17,617 nt of DNA, taken from Pseudomonadota bacterium. GTDB lineage: Bacteria; Desulfobacterota; Desulfobacteria; Desulfobacterales; Desulfosarcinaceae. Positions within the stretch are counted from its first letter, which is position 1; each line of letters opens with the position of its first letter. The stretch is from the NCBI GenBank assembly GCA_023435265.1, contig JAEYRZ010000209.1, positions 1-17,617 on the forward strand. The letters are read 5' to 3'. The notes beneath the pieces were generated by a model. It searched no databases. It saw only the letters and a list, made by a program, of their open reading frames with translations, and was not told the origin of the DNA. Below are positions 1 through 7,679 of this stretch, piece after piece. Position numbers and translations under genes: made by a program.

Positions 1-1
1 G

Positions 2-214
2 GCTCATTCTAGTGTGAAAGAACGGGTGCACCTTCTCACCAAAGTCGAGTTGCGCATCGCCGATGCCCAGGCTCAGGTGGCGCGCTTGAATGCCCAGGCG
101 GAGGATGCGGTACGCCAGGGGCAGAGTGCCGCGGCTTTGCGCGAAGAAGCCGGAAATGTGCAGACTTACACCAGCATCCTCTCCGCCATTCGCAGTTTGC
201 TGCTGCAGTCGTAG
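2..214 (+). CDS. C-terminal end of a hypothetical coiled-coil protein (5' partial)
   Basis: The frame is open from the left edge of the window to a TAG stop at 212-214, giving about 70 residues. A GTG at 14 could be a start, but no ribosome binding site precedes it, so the reading frame probably begins outside the window. The visible protein is rich in Ala, Gln, Glu and Arg with heptad-like spacing (for example ADAQAQVARLNAQAEDAV) and lacks Pro and Cys, which suggests one long helix or coiled coil. I do not recognise the family and give no function. Codon use looks like the GC-rich genes further right, which supports a real coding tail. Confidence 0.5.
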   Translation, partial: AHSSVKERVHLLTKVELRIADAQAQVARLNAQAEDAVRQGQSAAALREEAGNVQTYTSILSAIRSLLLQS

Positions 215-432
215 TACGCCTCTATTGCGGATCATGTTGAGGGGGCATATTGTTTCCGCACGCCCTCACTTCGAATCGATATTGGCCTTTCGGTCTGCTC
301 GGCCCTCGGTTTTCATAACTGGTTTACATGAAAATGAGGGATCGGTTACCGTGACAAACCTTGATTCACCCTATGACATGGGCGACTCGACAACATTAAT
401 TTCTAATAAATCTATCGTGTGGAGAGAACCTC

Positions 433-513
433 ATGTTCAAGAAAATAGCCTCTATCGCTTTGGCCTATTCGGCGGTGAAGAAGATTTTTAGGTATTGGAG
501 AAGGAATCGATGA
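433..513 (+). CDS. Possible 26-residue cationic amphipathic peptide
   Basis: An ATG at 433 follows GGAGAG (421-426) with a 6-base gap and opens a 26-codon frame ending in TGA at 511-513. The peptide starts MFKKIASIALAYSAV and ends in a Lys/Arg/aromatic-rich tail (KKIFRYWRRNR). It has four Lys, four Arg and no acidic residue, a net charge of about +8, with a hydrophobic first half. That pattern fits a short membrane-active or membrane-anchored helix. I recognise no family, and translation rests only on the ribosome binding site and the peptide's character. Alternatives are a chance ORF or the start of a decayed gene. Confidence 0.3.
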   Translation: MFKKIASIALAYSAVKKIFRYWRRNR

Positions 514-572
514 ATTTGAGGAGGGAGCGGAATCAAGAACAGGGACGGAAGTTTTTGCAAATCAAGCCCTGA
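510..572 (+). CDS. Possible 20-residue charged peptide overlapping the preceding small ORF
   Basis: An ATG at 510 overlaps the TGA of the preceding tiny ORF (ATGA) and is preceded by AGAAGGA at 499-505, a good ribosome binding site. The 20-codon frame is hydrophilic, Arg/Gln-rich (MNLRRERNQEQGRKF...), and ends in TGA at 570-572. The overlapping stop-start arrangement is typical of translational coupling, but the peptide is too short for any family assignment. It may equally be non-coding. Confidence 0.15.
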   Translation: MNLRRERNQEQGRKFLQIKP

Positions 573-617
573 CATTACAGGCGGGCAAGAGTCGGAATGA
601 CCTTGCCCTCTCTCAAT

Positions 618-648
618 AAGAGGGGCATACCCCAAGTACGCCCCTCTT
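618..648 (-). terminator. Stem-loop downstream of the zinc-ribbon gene, possible weak terminator
   Basis: AAGAGGGGC (618-626) pairs perfectly with GCCCCTCTT (640-648). After one mismatch the stem continues for 3 bp (TAC/GTA), leaving a 5-base loop. On the minus strand this lies about 65 bases beyond the stop of the 57-residue gene and is followed by TATTGAG, which is only weakly U-rich. It could end that transcript or protect its 3' end. A classic T-run is missing on both strands, so confidence is limited. Confidence 0.35.
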
Positions 649-713
649 CGAAACAACCCCGCCAAATGCGCCTAATGAACTCAGATTCATCCTGATTGGA
701 GGAATAAAGAACA

Positions 714-887
714 TTAGAGCCAATGATAACGGTACATGAATTCGCGATAATCCGTTTCGCCCTCCTCCGGCGCCTCCTCACAGCATTCGGGGCAAGAAAA
801 GTCGTTGTCGACGATGCTGCAATAATCCTCTGCTACTAATGCGTCATCGCACATGATGCACGTTCCTATGGCGTGATATCTGGACAT
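714..887 (-). CDS. Small zinc-ribbon protein, 57 residues, function unknown
   Basis: The start at 887 is chosen because GAGGAGG (minus strand, 894-900) sits just upstream with a 6-base gap. The frame stays open further upstream but without a comparable site. The protein has two Cys pairs, C10-x2-C13 (CIMC) and C32-x2-C35 followed by another Cys (CPECC), the layout of a compact treble-clef or zinc-ribbon knuckle. An acidic linker (EEAPEEGETD) and an aromatic tail (YREFMYRYHWL) follow. No enzyme domain fits in this length, so a nucleic-acid or protein-binding role is plausible but not shown. It is a single gene on its strand, separated from metF by more than 300 bases. Confidence 0.6.
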   Translation of the reverse strand: MSRYHAIGTCIMCDDALVAEDYCSIVDNDFSCPECCEEAPEEGETDYREFMYRYHWL

Positions 888-1221
888 GTAAAACCTCCTC
901 GCACTGGGATTCGTGCCTAAATATAACCACATAGTCAAAGTGATCATCATGGCAGGCAGGCGGAAAGGACTCAGGGAGGCTGAACAGAAGCACAAAGATC
1001 ATGAGCACCCCGGCTCACTCCGCAGCCGCCGGTGAGTTCCTGTCCAAGGCCGTTCAATTGATGCTGGTCCGGGACATCCAGCGCCTGTTCGTGCACCGCG
1101 ATGCGGCTCGTCCGGAATCCGGCCCTTTCGATTCCGCCCGCTTGCGTTCAGGTTCATGCAGCGCCGGACGCATCCTGACTCGTTGATGTGAGGCCGCCTG
1201 GCGGTCCCGGATTGCTGGTTT
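888..1221. other. Intergenic region between metF end and zinc-ribbon gene; no supported gene
   Basis: The region carries the ribosome binding site of the zinc-ribbon gene at its left edge. Plus-strand ORFs at 949-1035 and 1001-1186 overlap each other and lack ribosome binding sites, and neither resembles a known protein. CCGCC-T-GGCGG symmetry near 1194-1206, just beyond the metF stop on the minus strand, could form part of an end-of-transcript hairpin, but no T-run accompanies it. Confidence 0.4.
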
Positions 1222-2769
1222 TCATAACGTGCAGCAGGATGTTCTGCAGCGCAGGGCGACCGGGTTGGAGGCGTCCTGATGGTCGCGGCCCAGGTGGAAA
1301 TTGATCCATGATGAGGAGTGGTTGAGTTCCCACATGCGGGGCGGTACGCAGCTATTGACGAACTCCGCCGTCCGTCCTGCGAAAGCGAGGCGCCGGTAAG
1401 CGCGGAACCAGACGCAGGGGCGGTCCGGAAAGACTTCGCAGCGCCCGGAACTGCTGCCGCCGCACGCCCCGTTGCGGGTGTGCTTGGGGCACTGCGACTC
1501 GGGGCACAGGAATGCAAGGTGCTGGATGCCGCAATCCCCGCACATGGCGCAGTGCAGAAGCATCGATTTCAGGGGATGCTCGATCAACTCGGTCAGCATG
1601 CGGCCGCCGATCCGACCGTCCAGGTTGCCTGCCAATTTGCGGAACAGGGGCGCCAGCAGGTTTTCACGATTGAAGAAGAGATCATGTGCGCCTTTCAGAA
1701 CGGTGAACCGCCCGCGTTCCAGAAGCGATGGCCCGCCGGCCGGGCGTGTTCCGAATAGCGGCGCCGGCGAAGGATCGGCGCCGTCCGGTGCGAAGGCATA
1801 AAATCCGCCGGGCAGGGGGAAGTCGAAGTCCTGAACAAACTCGCGCCAGTGTCCCTCGATTTCCGAGAAGCGGTCGAGGATGCGCCCGGCGGTTTCAAAA
1901 CTTTTGTGGATGCCGCCGATGTGGATTCCCTTGTAGCCGAGCCCCTTGAGCACCGCCGCCAGACGGGCGGTCCGTTCGACCGCCGCCCGCTGGGCCGATT
2001 GTTTGTCACGGCCTTCCTTCTTGATCCGGGCGAACAGCGCATCGGTCACCACCGCGCCCGGCACTTTGCCGCTGTGCATGATTTCCGCGGCCTTGGGCGA
2101 GAGCACATAAACCGAGCCCAGGGTGGGGATCTTCAGCCCCATGACCTGCTGGACCTGAATCAGCTCCTTGAATTTACGGGCGTCGAAGCCGAGTTGCGTG
2201 ATGACGAACTGGGCGCCGGCGGCCGCCTTGCGGCACAGTTTGGCATATTGGGCGAAAGATTCGCCCTCGGTCTGCTTGAAAGGAGAAACCGCGCAGCCGG
2301 CAAAGAATCCGTCCGGATCTCCGGAGGCCTGCATGCGCTCGCTGAGATACCCCAGCAGGATCTGCAGGTGAACCGAGTCGAGATCGAAAACGGGAGCGCC
2401 CTGGCCCCCGAACCCTCTGCCTGCGTAGTCGCCGCTCAGGGCCAGAATGTTTTTCATGCCCATCATGGCCAGCTGCAGGGCGCGGCTTTCCATGCCCACC
2501 CGGTTCATGTCCCGGCAGGTGAAGTGGACGATCACGTCCATGCCCAACTGGAAAATGGAATGTCCGATCACATCCGGACTCAGCGAGGGATTGCCGCCCG
2601 GGTTGTCGGTGATCGAGACCGCCGAGATGCGGCCGTCGGCGAACGCATCCCGGGCGATGCCCATCACCGTGTCCACCGCCCTCCCTTTGGACTCGCGGCC
2701 GGGAACCAGCTCCAGGGTGATCGTGAAATGGCCGGGGTCGGCCAGATCGTTTTGAAAGACGCGCAGCAC
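1222..2769 (-). CDS. metF: Methylenetetrahydrofolate reductase with C-terminal cysteine-rich MTHFR_C domain
   Basis: The 515-residue protein has two parts. Residues about 10-310 form the MetF TIM barrel that interconverts methylene- and methyl-tetrahydrofolate using FAD. The catalytic Glu is probably E20 in the segment ITLELVPGRE, and ALSGDYAGRG corresponds to the flavin/folate-binding Asp region. Residues 407-454 carry eight cysteines (C407, C410, C413, C422, C427, C436, C444, C452), typical of the MTHFR C-terminal domain of anaerobes, followed by the conserved SSWINFHLGRDH. In that group the domain is thought to couple the reductase to MetV- or Hdr-type electron partners rather than NAD(P)H alone. 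The start is GTG at 2769 with AAGGAG upstream. No partner gene is adjacent, so the gene looks monocistronic. A role in one-carbon metabolism (Wood-Ljungdahl, demethylation or methionine) is inferred. Confidence 0.88.
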   Translation of the reverse strand: MLRVFQNDLADPGHFTITLELVPGRESKGRAVDTVMGIARDAFADGRISAVSITDNPGGNPSLSPDVIGHSIFQLGMDVIVHFTCRDMNRVGMESRALQLAMMGMKNILALSGDYAGRGFGGQGAPVFDLDSVHLQILLGYLSERMQASGDPDGFFAGCAVSPFKQTEGESFAQYAKLCRKAAAGAQFVITQLGFDARKFKELIQVQQVMGLKIPTLGSVYVLSPKAAEIMHSGKVPGAVVTDALFARIKKEGRDKQSAQRAAVERTARLAAVLKGLGYKGIHIGGIHKSFETAGRILDRFSEIEGHWREFVQDFDFPLPGGFYAFAPDGADPSPAPLFGTRPAGGPSLLERGRFTVLKGAHDLFFNRENLLAPLFRKLAGNLDGRIGGRMLTELIEHPLKSMLLHCAMCGDCGIQHLAFLCPESQCPKHTRNGACGGSSSGRCEVFPDRPCVWFRAYRRLAFAGRTAEFVNSCVPPRMWELNHSSSWINFHLGRDHQDASNPVALRCRTSCCTL

Positions 2770-2984
2770 GTTGGATCTCCTTCAATGGATCACACTTAAC
2801 ACACCCGGTGCCGCATAGGAAAGCGATGTGAATGAACGGAAGATCCACGCCCATACTATATAGGGGGCGGCCTCGTCGCGGTTCTGAATTCCAAAGCGGT
2901 TTTTGCGGCGCAGTCCTGTTGTCCACGCCGCAGGGGGGCGCAATTCTTCTCCTTCGAAATCGGGGAGCGCCGGAAACGGAACGA
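2770..2984. other. Intergenic region upstream of metF
   Basis: This gap must hold the metF promoter and any end signal for the ABC/lipocalin transcript, both on the minus strand. A TATAGT box lies about 90 bases upstream of the metF start on the minus strand (near 2855-2866), but no good -35 box precedes it. An inverted pair GCGGCG/CGCCGC (2905-2910, 2926-2931) could form a short stem. It is not followed by a T-run in the transcribed direction, so I do not call a terminator. Confidence 0.3.
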
Positions 2985-4151
2985 TCATTTCAGAGCCCCG
3001 AAGGGCCCCGCATATCCGGTCAGCTCCACATAGCCCAGACCCTCGACACCGGCCTTGCCTTTGGTGCCGCGGGCTGCGACGCTGCCCTCCCAGTAGGTGA
3101 TTCCGCTGACGTCGTCGAGATGCATCTCCTGGTCCGGCAGGTTCGGCGTCACCACGATGTCGATTCCCGCCGGCGGAACCTTCACCTTCCACTTCGACGG
3201 GTAGACGGCCCCGGACCGCCCGCTCTTCCAGGTGTCGAGCACTTCGACCGCGAAGTGCCCGCGTTCCAGATGGTGTGCGACCCCCTGCGGGTCGACATAG
3301 GTTCCGCTGGAGATCGGGTGGATATCCCCCTGCTCGCGCCGCAACAGGAACATCATCAATTCACTGCGGTCGTCCAGCTGGATGCCGAACCAGTCCCAGC
3401 CCACGGTGCCGGGTTCGAGCGGGGCGGTGCTGAACTCGTGGTCCATCCAGGCCGATCCTTCCACGGCCATCGGCGGTTGGTTCTCGAGCCTCAGGGTGCC
3501 CGCGGCATCGAGGCGGGTCATCGAGTAATAGCAGCTTGCGCGCTCGGGGGCCGAACCTTTGCGGCTGTACCCCTGGATGCCGTGCCGGACCGGATCTTTG
3601 GCGGGGACGAGGTCCAGCTGCAGCGCGAACGCATGCGACGCGGCCGCAAGACGGTGCAGGCCGGGAAGGATGGCGGCGTTCCAGTCGCCCACGAAGACGG
3701 TTACTCCATTTTCTTCCGGGACGGCGCCCGCCATGCCGAGGGCTTCCCGCGACGCCCGTCCGGATTGCAGGTGACGCCGGCCCGAGAGATCCGCGACGGC
3801 GGCATGGGCCAGATAAACCTGATGTGTGCGCCAGGCGGACTGCGGTTCCGGACGATCGTCCGGAACCTTCAGGGGGCTCAGCTGGTGGCGGAAGAAGGTC
3901 AGCTGGAATCCGAAGCGCCGGCCGTTTTCGGCCTCCAGGTTGCCCGTGTAATACCACCATTCGGTGCGGAACCCTGGATGCGGGCCGTGATCGCGCGGGA
4001 ACGACAGTCCGCAGGGACCGGTCACCTGGAGGTAGTCTCCGGGCGGATCCGCGGCAGGCGTCGTGGCCGGACCGCCAAACGCCAGCCACACGATCAAGGC
4101 GGCGGCGCTTGTCAGGAACAGCCGGTGGTTTGCGCGTCGGGACGTCATCAT
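2985..4151 (-). CDS. attH: Secreted AttH/CrtC-like lipocalin-fold protein of the ABC cassette
   Basis: This 388-residue protein begins with a signal peptide: basic start (MMTSRRANHR), hydrophobic core to about residue 26, likely cleavage near residue 34. The mature part opens with the diagnostic AttH/carotenoid-1,2-hydratase motif FPRDHGPHPGFRTEWWYYTG, and later shows WMDHEFS and GWDWFGIQLDD, all conserved in the two-domain lipocalin-like family. Despite the family name, most members next to FtsX-type ABC genes are not carotenoid enzymes, and no carotenoid genes are nearby. It overlaps the permease stop by 4 bases (ATGA), with GGGAG upstream of the ATG, so the two are translationally coupled. 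It probably acts outside the inner membrane with the transporter, binding a lipid-like ligand. That ligand is unknown. Confidence 0.85.
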   Translation of the reverse strand: MMTSRRANHRLFLTSAAALIVWLAFGGPATTPAADPPGDYLQVTGPCGLSFPRDHGPHPGFRTEWWYYTGNLEAENGRRFGFQLTFFRHQLSPLKVPDDRPEPQSAWRTHQVYLAHAAVADLSGRRHLQSGRASREALGMAGAVPEENGVTVFVGDWNAAILPGLHRLAAASHAFALQLDLVPAKDPVRHGIQGYSRKGSAPERASCYYSMTRLDAAGTLRLENQPPMAVEGSAWMDHEFSTAPLEPGTVGWDWFGIQLDDRSELMMFLLRREQGDIHPISSGTYVDPQGVAHHLERGHFAVEVLDTWKSGRSGAVYPSKWKVKVPPAGIDIVVTPNLPDQEMHLDDVSGITYWEGSVAARGTKGKAGVEGLGYVELTGYAGPFGALK

Positions 4152-6736
4152 CGCTCCCGCAGAATATTCGCCGGCGGCTGGCGCGAGATCATGCGCACGG
4201 CTGGAACGGCTGCGGCCAGCGCGGCCAGGACGATCAAGGGCAGTGAAAACACCAGCGCGTTCCAGTCCACCCTGTACAGGAAGGTCCAGCCGAACGATTG
4301 CCGGTTGATCACGTAGACCAGAAGATAGGAGAGAATGAATCCGCAGGCCAGTCCCGCGATTTCTCCGGCGGCCACCAGGAAGCCGGCTTCCCAGAAGATC
4401 ATGGCGCGGATCTGGCGGAAACCAGCCCCCAGCGCGACCATCGTGTTCAGCTGGCCCGTGCGTTCCAGCACGAGAACCATCAATGTGGTCGTGATCCCGA
4501 GGGCGGCCACCGCGAGAGCGATGATCAGCAGCACGATCGTGACGGCGAATGTTTCGTCGAAGATCCTCAAGATCGTCTGCCGCAGTTCCGTTCCGCCCAC
4601 CATTTCCAGGCGGTCTCCGTACTGGCGGGCGATGGCGTTGCGCAGCTCCCGGACCTGCTCCGCCACATCGCCTCGATTCTTGAAGTAGAAGCGCACTCCG
4701 GTCGATCGGGGATCATGGTAGCGTTTTTTGAACTGCGACCAGGAGTAGAAGACAATGCCGCCGTCGGTGCGGTAGTCGCGCACGACGCCCAGGATCGGCA
4801 GTTCCACCGCGGCGCCCTCGATTCTGGCCCGGAAGCGTTCTCCTGCGGAAAGGCCGGTGCGGTTGGCGAAAACCTCGGAGACCAGGACGCCTTCGCCGCT
4901 CAGCAGTCGCGGGCGGATGGTTTGCGGGTCGCCCGCGAGCCACACGAATCCGCCGTGCGCCAGAAACGCCTCCAATCCCAGCGCCTCGAATTCATATGGG
5001 AATTCATTGTACCGCAGCTGAAAGCGGCGGCTCGGCACAGCATCCGCCTCCGGCGCCATGCGATTCAGCTCGGCCGCGATATCCTTGGGAATCGGGAACC
5101 GGAACCGGTTCAGCTGCCCCATCTTGGTGGTGACGAAAAGATCGCCGCTGACCGTCTGGCGGACCCAGAGATCCACGGTCAGGCGGAAGCTGTGGATCAT
5201 GATCGCCAGGGCCGTAAACAGGGCGACGGCCGTGATGAGCGCGCCTACCGAAACCGACGTCCGCGTACCGCTCGCCCGCAGGTAGCGCCCTGCAAGAAAG
5301 GCTGGAACACCCGCCATGCGGTGCAGGCCGGGCGTGAACCAGCGCCCCACACCCTGCAGCATCCACGGGGCGAGGAGCGCAAAACCCATAAAGAGTAGCA
5401 GGATCGCAGCGTAACCGGGCAGCGGAACTCCCGCAATGCCGGGCAGCAGCGAGAGCGGTACGCAGGCCGAGATGCACCCGATGGCCAGCAGCTTCAGGCG
5501 CAGGGGCGCATGCCGGCGCCGCATCCCGCTGTGGGCGATCTCCAGCGCCTCCTTGGGGACGACGCGCATGGCCTCGAGCGCGGGCTGGCAGGCTGCTGCA
5601 ACGGCGACGCCGAGGGTCGCGGCGAAGCTGATCAGGACCTCCCAGGGGCTGAGCGCCAGGGACTCCGGCCGAACCCGGACGAACAGGGTGGAGATGGTCT
5701 GGCTGATGGTCTGCAGCAGAGCGTTGACCATCGCGGTGCTCAGTGGGACGGCCGCGAGCCAGCCTGCCAGGCCGAGCAATGCACCCTCGGCCAGAAAAAG
5801 TTTGAACAGCATCCGGGGCGAGGCCCCGAGCGAGCGCATCACGGCCAGCTCGCGCCGCCGCGAGGCGGCGTTCAGGGCAACCAGGCTGTAGACCAGGAAC
5901 ATGCCCACGAAAAGCGAAGTGAAGCTCAGGATCGACAAATTGAGCTGGTAGGCCCGGATCATGGCGCTGCCGCTGTCGCGCGCCGCAGAAGCCGCGTGCA
6001 GTTCCAGCCCTGGAAAAAGCGAGGCCAGCTGTTCGATTTCCTGCGGTGCGGTTCCGGACGCAAAGATCAGGTCGACCCGCTCCACGACGCCCTGCAAGCC
6101 GGTGAACTCCTGGAAGGTGGCAATGTCGGTGATGGCCACCCGCCCGCCTTCGACCTGTGCCAGACCTTCGGCCGAGAGGGTTCCGATGACGCGGAACGTG
6201 TGCACGCCGCGGGTGTGGTCGAGTTCCACCAGGCTGCCGGGCGCCGCCCCGAGCTCGCGCGCCAGGGGCGCACTGAGGATCAGCGTGTCCGGATCGGCCA
6301 TCAACCTGGCCCAGTGATCGTCCCGGTCCTCTTGCCCGCCGGCGGTGCGCCATCTGCGGAACGCGCGGTCCAGGACCGGGTCGATGCCGATCAGGAGAAA
6401 GGCATCCCGGCGGTCCCCGGCGCCGCGCACGTAGGTGGTCGCAAGCGGCGAGAACCGGGACACCGCCGGGTGGCGCTGCAGCATCGGAATGATTGTTTCG
6501 GGGACGTAGCCGCCGGGCTGCACCAGCACCTTCTCGGCGGCTCCGGCGAAGAGGTCCATGCTGCGGCTGAACGAATCGAGGGAGGCATGCACGGAGATCC
6601 GCACACTGGTGAAAACCGCCGCGCCAAGGGCGATGCCGAGCACCACGGCCAGCGCGCGGCCGAGGTGGCGGCGCAGGTTGCGCACACTGAACCAGAAAAA
6701 AATGCGGGCGAAGGCGGTCACGCGTCGCATGGGCAT
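4148..6736 (-). CDS. Double-module FtsX/MacB-type ABC permease (AttF-AttG-like fusion)
   Basis: The 862-residue membrane protein contains two FtsX/LolC-type modules in tandem. Module 1 has an N-terminal helix (about residues 26-46), an extracytoplasmic MacB-like domain (about 50-255), and three helices around 268-290, 315-340 and 365-385 including the coupling stretch RRRELAVMRSLGAS. A hydrophobic linker (about 415-460) leads to module 2: a helix at about 493-516, a second extracytoplasmic domain, and the last helices at about 730-855 with the matching ERTGQLNTMVALGAG. Classical AttFG, LolCE or MacB systems use separate or single-module permeases of 350-650 residues, so this is a full dimer in one chain. 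It overlaps the ATPase gene by 19 bases. Such permeases usually drive lipoprotein or lipid extraction rather than transmembrane transport; the cargo here is inferred only as lipid-like. Confidence 0.88.
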   Translation of the reverse strand: MPMRRVTAFARIFFWFSVRNLRRHLGRALAVVLGIALGAAVFTSVRISVHASLDSFSRSMDLFAGAAEKVLVQPGGYVPETIIPMLQRHPAVSRFSPLATTYVRGAGDRRDAFLLIGIDPVLDRAFRRWRTAGGQEDRDDHWARLMADPDTLILSAPLARELGAAPGSLVELDHTRGVHTFRVIGTLSAEGLAQVEGGRVAITDIATFQEFTGLQGVVERVDLIFASGTAPQEIEQLASLFPGLELHAASAARDSGSAMIRAYQLNLSILSFTSLFVGMFLVYSLVALNAASRRRELAVMRSLGASPRMLFKLFLAEGALLGLAGWLAAVPLSTAMVNALLQTISQTISTLFVRVRPESLALSPWEVLISFAATLGVAVAAACQPALEAMRVVPKEALEIAHSGMRRRHAPLRLKLLAIGCISACVPLSLLPGIAGVPLPGYAAILLLFMGFALLAPWMLQGVGRWFTPGLHRMAGVPAFLAGRYLRASGTRTSVSVGALITAVALFTALAIMIHSFRLTVDLWVRQTVSGDLFVTTKMGQLNRFRFPIPKDIAAELNRMAPEADAVPSRRFQLRYNEFPYEFEALGLEAFLAHGGFVWLAGDPQTIRPRLLSGEGVLVSEVFANRTGLSAGERFRARIEGAAVELPILGVVRDYRTDGGIVFYSWSQFKKRYHDPRSTGVRFYFKNRGDVAEQVRELRNAIARQYGDRLEMVGGTELRQTILRIFDETFAVTIVLLIIALAVAALGITTTLMVLVLERTGQLNTMVALGAGFRQIRAMIFWEAGFLVAAGEIAGLACGFILSYLLVYVINRQSFGWTFLYRVDWNALVFSLPLIVLAALAAAVPAVRMISRQPPANILRER

Positions 6737-7422
6737 GTCAGAATCGCGCCGTCCCGGAGTCGGATCCGCCGGGTGGCGAGCGTGTCGGCGAGTTCACTGT
6801 GGGTGGCGATCAGGACCGTTCGCCCGGAAGAACGGTTGAGTTCGGCCAGGAGATCCATCACCACGCGGCCGTTGCGGCTGTCGAGATTGCCGGTCGGCTC
6901 GTCGGCCAGGATCAGGGCGGGGTCGTTGATCAGGGCGCGGGCGATGGCGGTGCGCTGCATCTCGCCCCCGGAGAGCTGGGCCGGGAAATGCTCGCGCCGG
7001 TCCGCGAGGCCGAGCCATTCAAGCAGCTCCATCGCTTTGCGCTGCGCCGTTGCGGCCGGCCGCCCGGCGAGCAGTGCGGGCAGGAGCACGTTTTCGAAGA
7101 CATTCAGGGTGGGCAGCAGGTTGAAGGATTGAAACACCATCCCGACGACGTCGCGTCGAAAGCCGGTCAGATCGGCCGTCCGGCTGCCGCCAAGATCGTG
7201 GCCGGCCACCAGGAGCCGTCCCGATGTCGGACGGTCCAGCCCAGCCAGCAGCGCCAGCAGGGTGCTCTTGCCCGAGCCGCTGTTGCCTTTCAGGACGACC
7301 ATTTCGCCCCGGGCGATGGTGAGGTCGACCGCGTTGATTCCCATGACGGCGGCGTCGCCCAGGGCGTAGATCCTGGTGAGCTTGCGGGCCACAATCATGG
7401 GCTCGGATCGTGCGGGGCTCAT
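6718..7422 (-). CDS. LolD/MacB-type ABC transporter ATPase (AttE-like)
   Basis: The 234-residue ATPase has every nucleotide-binding motif: Walker A GNSGSGKST (46-54), Q-loop Q98, signature LSGGE (150-154), Walker B LILADEP (170-176) and switch His208 (ATHSE). The sequence TGNLDS after Walker B and the FQSFNLLP segment are typical of the LolD/MacB/FtsE subfamily that partners FtsX permeases. ATG at 7422 gives the usual length; an internal ATG at residue 9 is an alternative. The ribosome binding site (GAAGGG) is rather far upstream. It is the first gene of the three-gene cassette ATPase-permease-AttH, and would energise mechanical work by the downstream permease. Confidence 0.93.
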   Translation of the reverse strand: MSPARSEPMIVARKLTRIYALGDAAVMGINAVDLTIARGEMVVLKGNSGSGKSTLLALLAGLDRPTSGRLLVAGHDLGGSRTADLTGFRRDVVGMVFQSFNLLPTLNVFENVLLPALLAGRPAATAQRKAMELLEWLGLADRREHFPAQLSGGEMQRTAIARALINDPALILADEPTGNLDSRNGRVVMDLLAELNRSSGRTVLIATHSELADTLATRRIRLRDGAILTCPCDA

Positions 7423-7679
7423 GGCGGCGTAGTCCCTTCCGATTCTATCAGATCCTCTGGCCGGCTAATTGTAATCAGAAAAACTTCAAGCGCCAACCAA
7501 GGCTTGCGAGCGCTTGTTCCCGCCGGTGGTGCGGTTTTCGGGAAATTCACGGCCTCGAAGCAAATCAACGCATACGGTGCCACGGCACTTCGGGCCGCAC
7601 GATTGAGAGCGTGAAAGGGGCCGGCCGGGTGGCGACACGTAATCGAATTTATGAAAACGTGTATTAAGGCAAGCGGCGG
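7423..7679. other. Intergenic gap upstream of the ABC cassette
   Basis: The gap probably holds the cassette's promoter on the minus strand. A TAGAAT box (minus strand, near 7443-7448) lies about 20 bases before the ATPase start but lacks a convincing -35 box. A 6-bp inverted repeat ACACGT/ACGTGT with a 16-base spacer lies near 7635-7662, close to the stop of the methyltransferase. It has no T-run. Nothing else is recognisable. Confidence 0.3.

Larger units (their letters stand above)
215..713. other. AT-richer gene-poor stretch with two tiny ORFs and one hairpin
   Basis: No conventional gene is visible between the coiled-coil tail and the zinc-ribbon gene. From about 300 to 580 the composition is noticeably more AT-rich than the remaining window. 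The stretch holds two minute overlapping plus-strand ORFs (433-513 and 510-572) and a hairpin at 618-648, listed separately. The longer open frames across it (90-491 plus, 465-665 minus) have no ribosome binding site and no recognisable sequence, so I do not call them. Confidence 0.5.

Noticed and set aside
465..665. 66-codon minus-strand ORF in the AT-rich stretch
   Set aside because: It starts at TTG without a ribosome binding site and resembles nothing; it also covers the hairpin at 618-648.
1001..1186. 61-codon plus-strand ORF in the gap before metF
   Set aside because: It has no ribosome binding site, no known motif, and overlaps another equally weak ORF at 949-1035.
2832..4316. 494-codon plus-strand open frame
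   Set aside because: It lies opposite attH and the end of the permease gene, both with clear family motifs and translational coupling; the plus-strand product has no recognisable features or ribosome binding site.
5510..7132. 540-codon plus-strand open frame opposite the permease and ATPase
   Set aside because: Antisense shadow: the opposite strand encodes a complete ABC ATPase with all catalytic motifs.
7635..7662. Inverted repeat ACACGT/ACGTGT with a 16-base spacer
   Set aside because: The arms are only 6 bp, the spacer is long and there is no T-run, so neither a terminator nor an operator can be supported.
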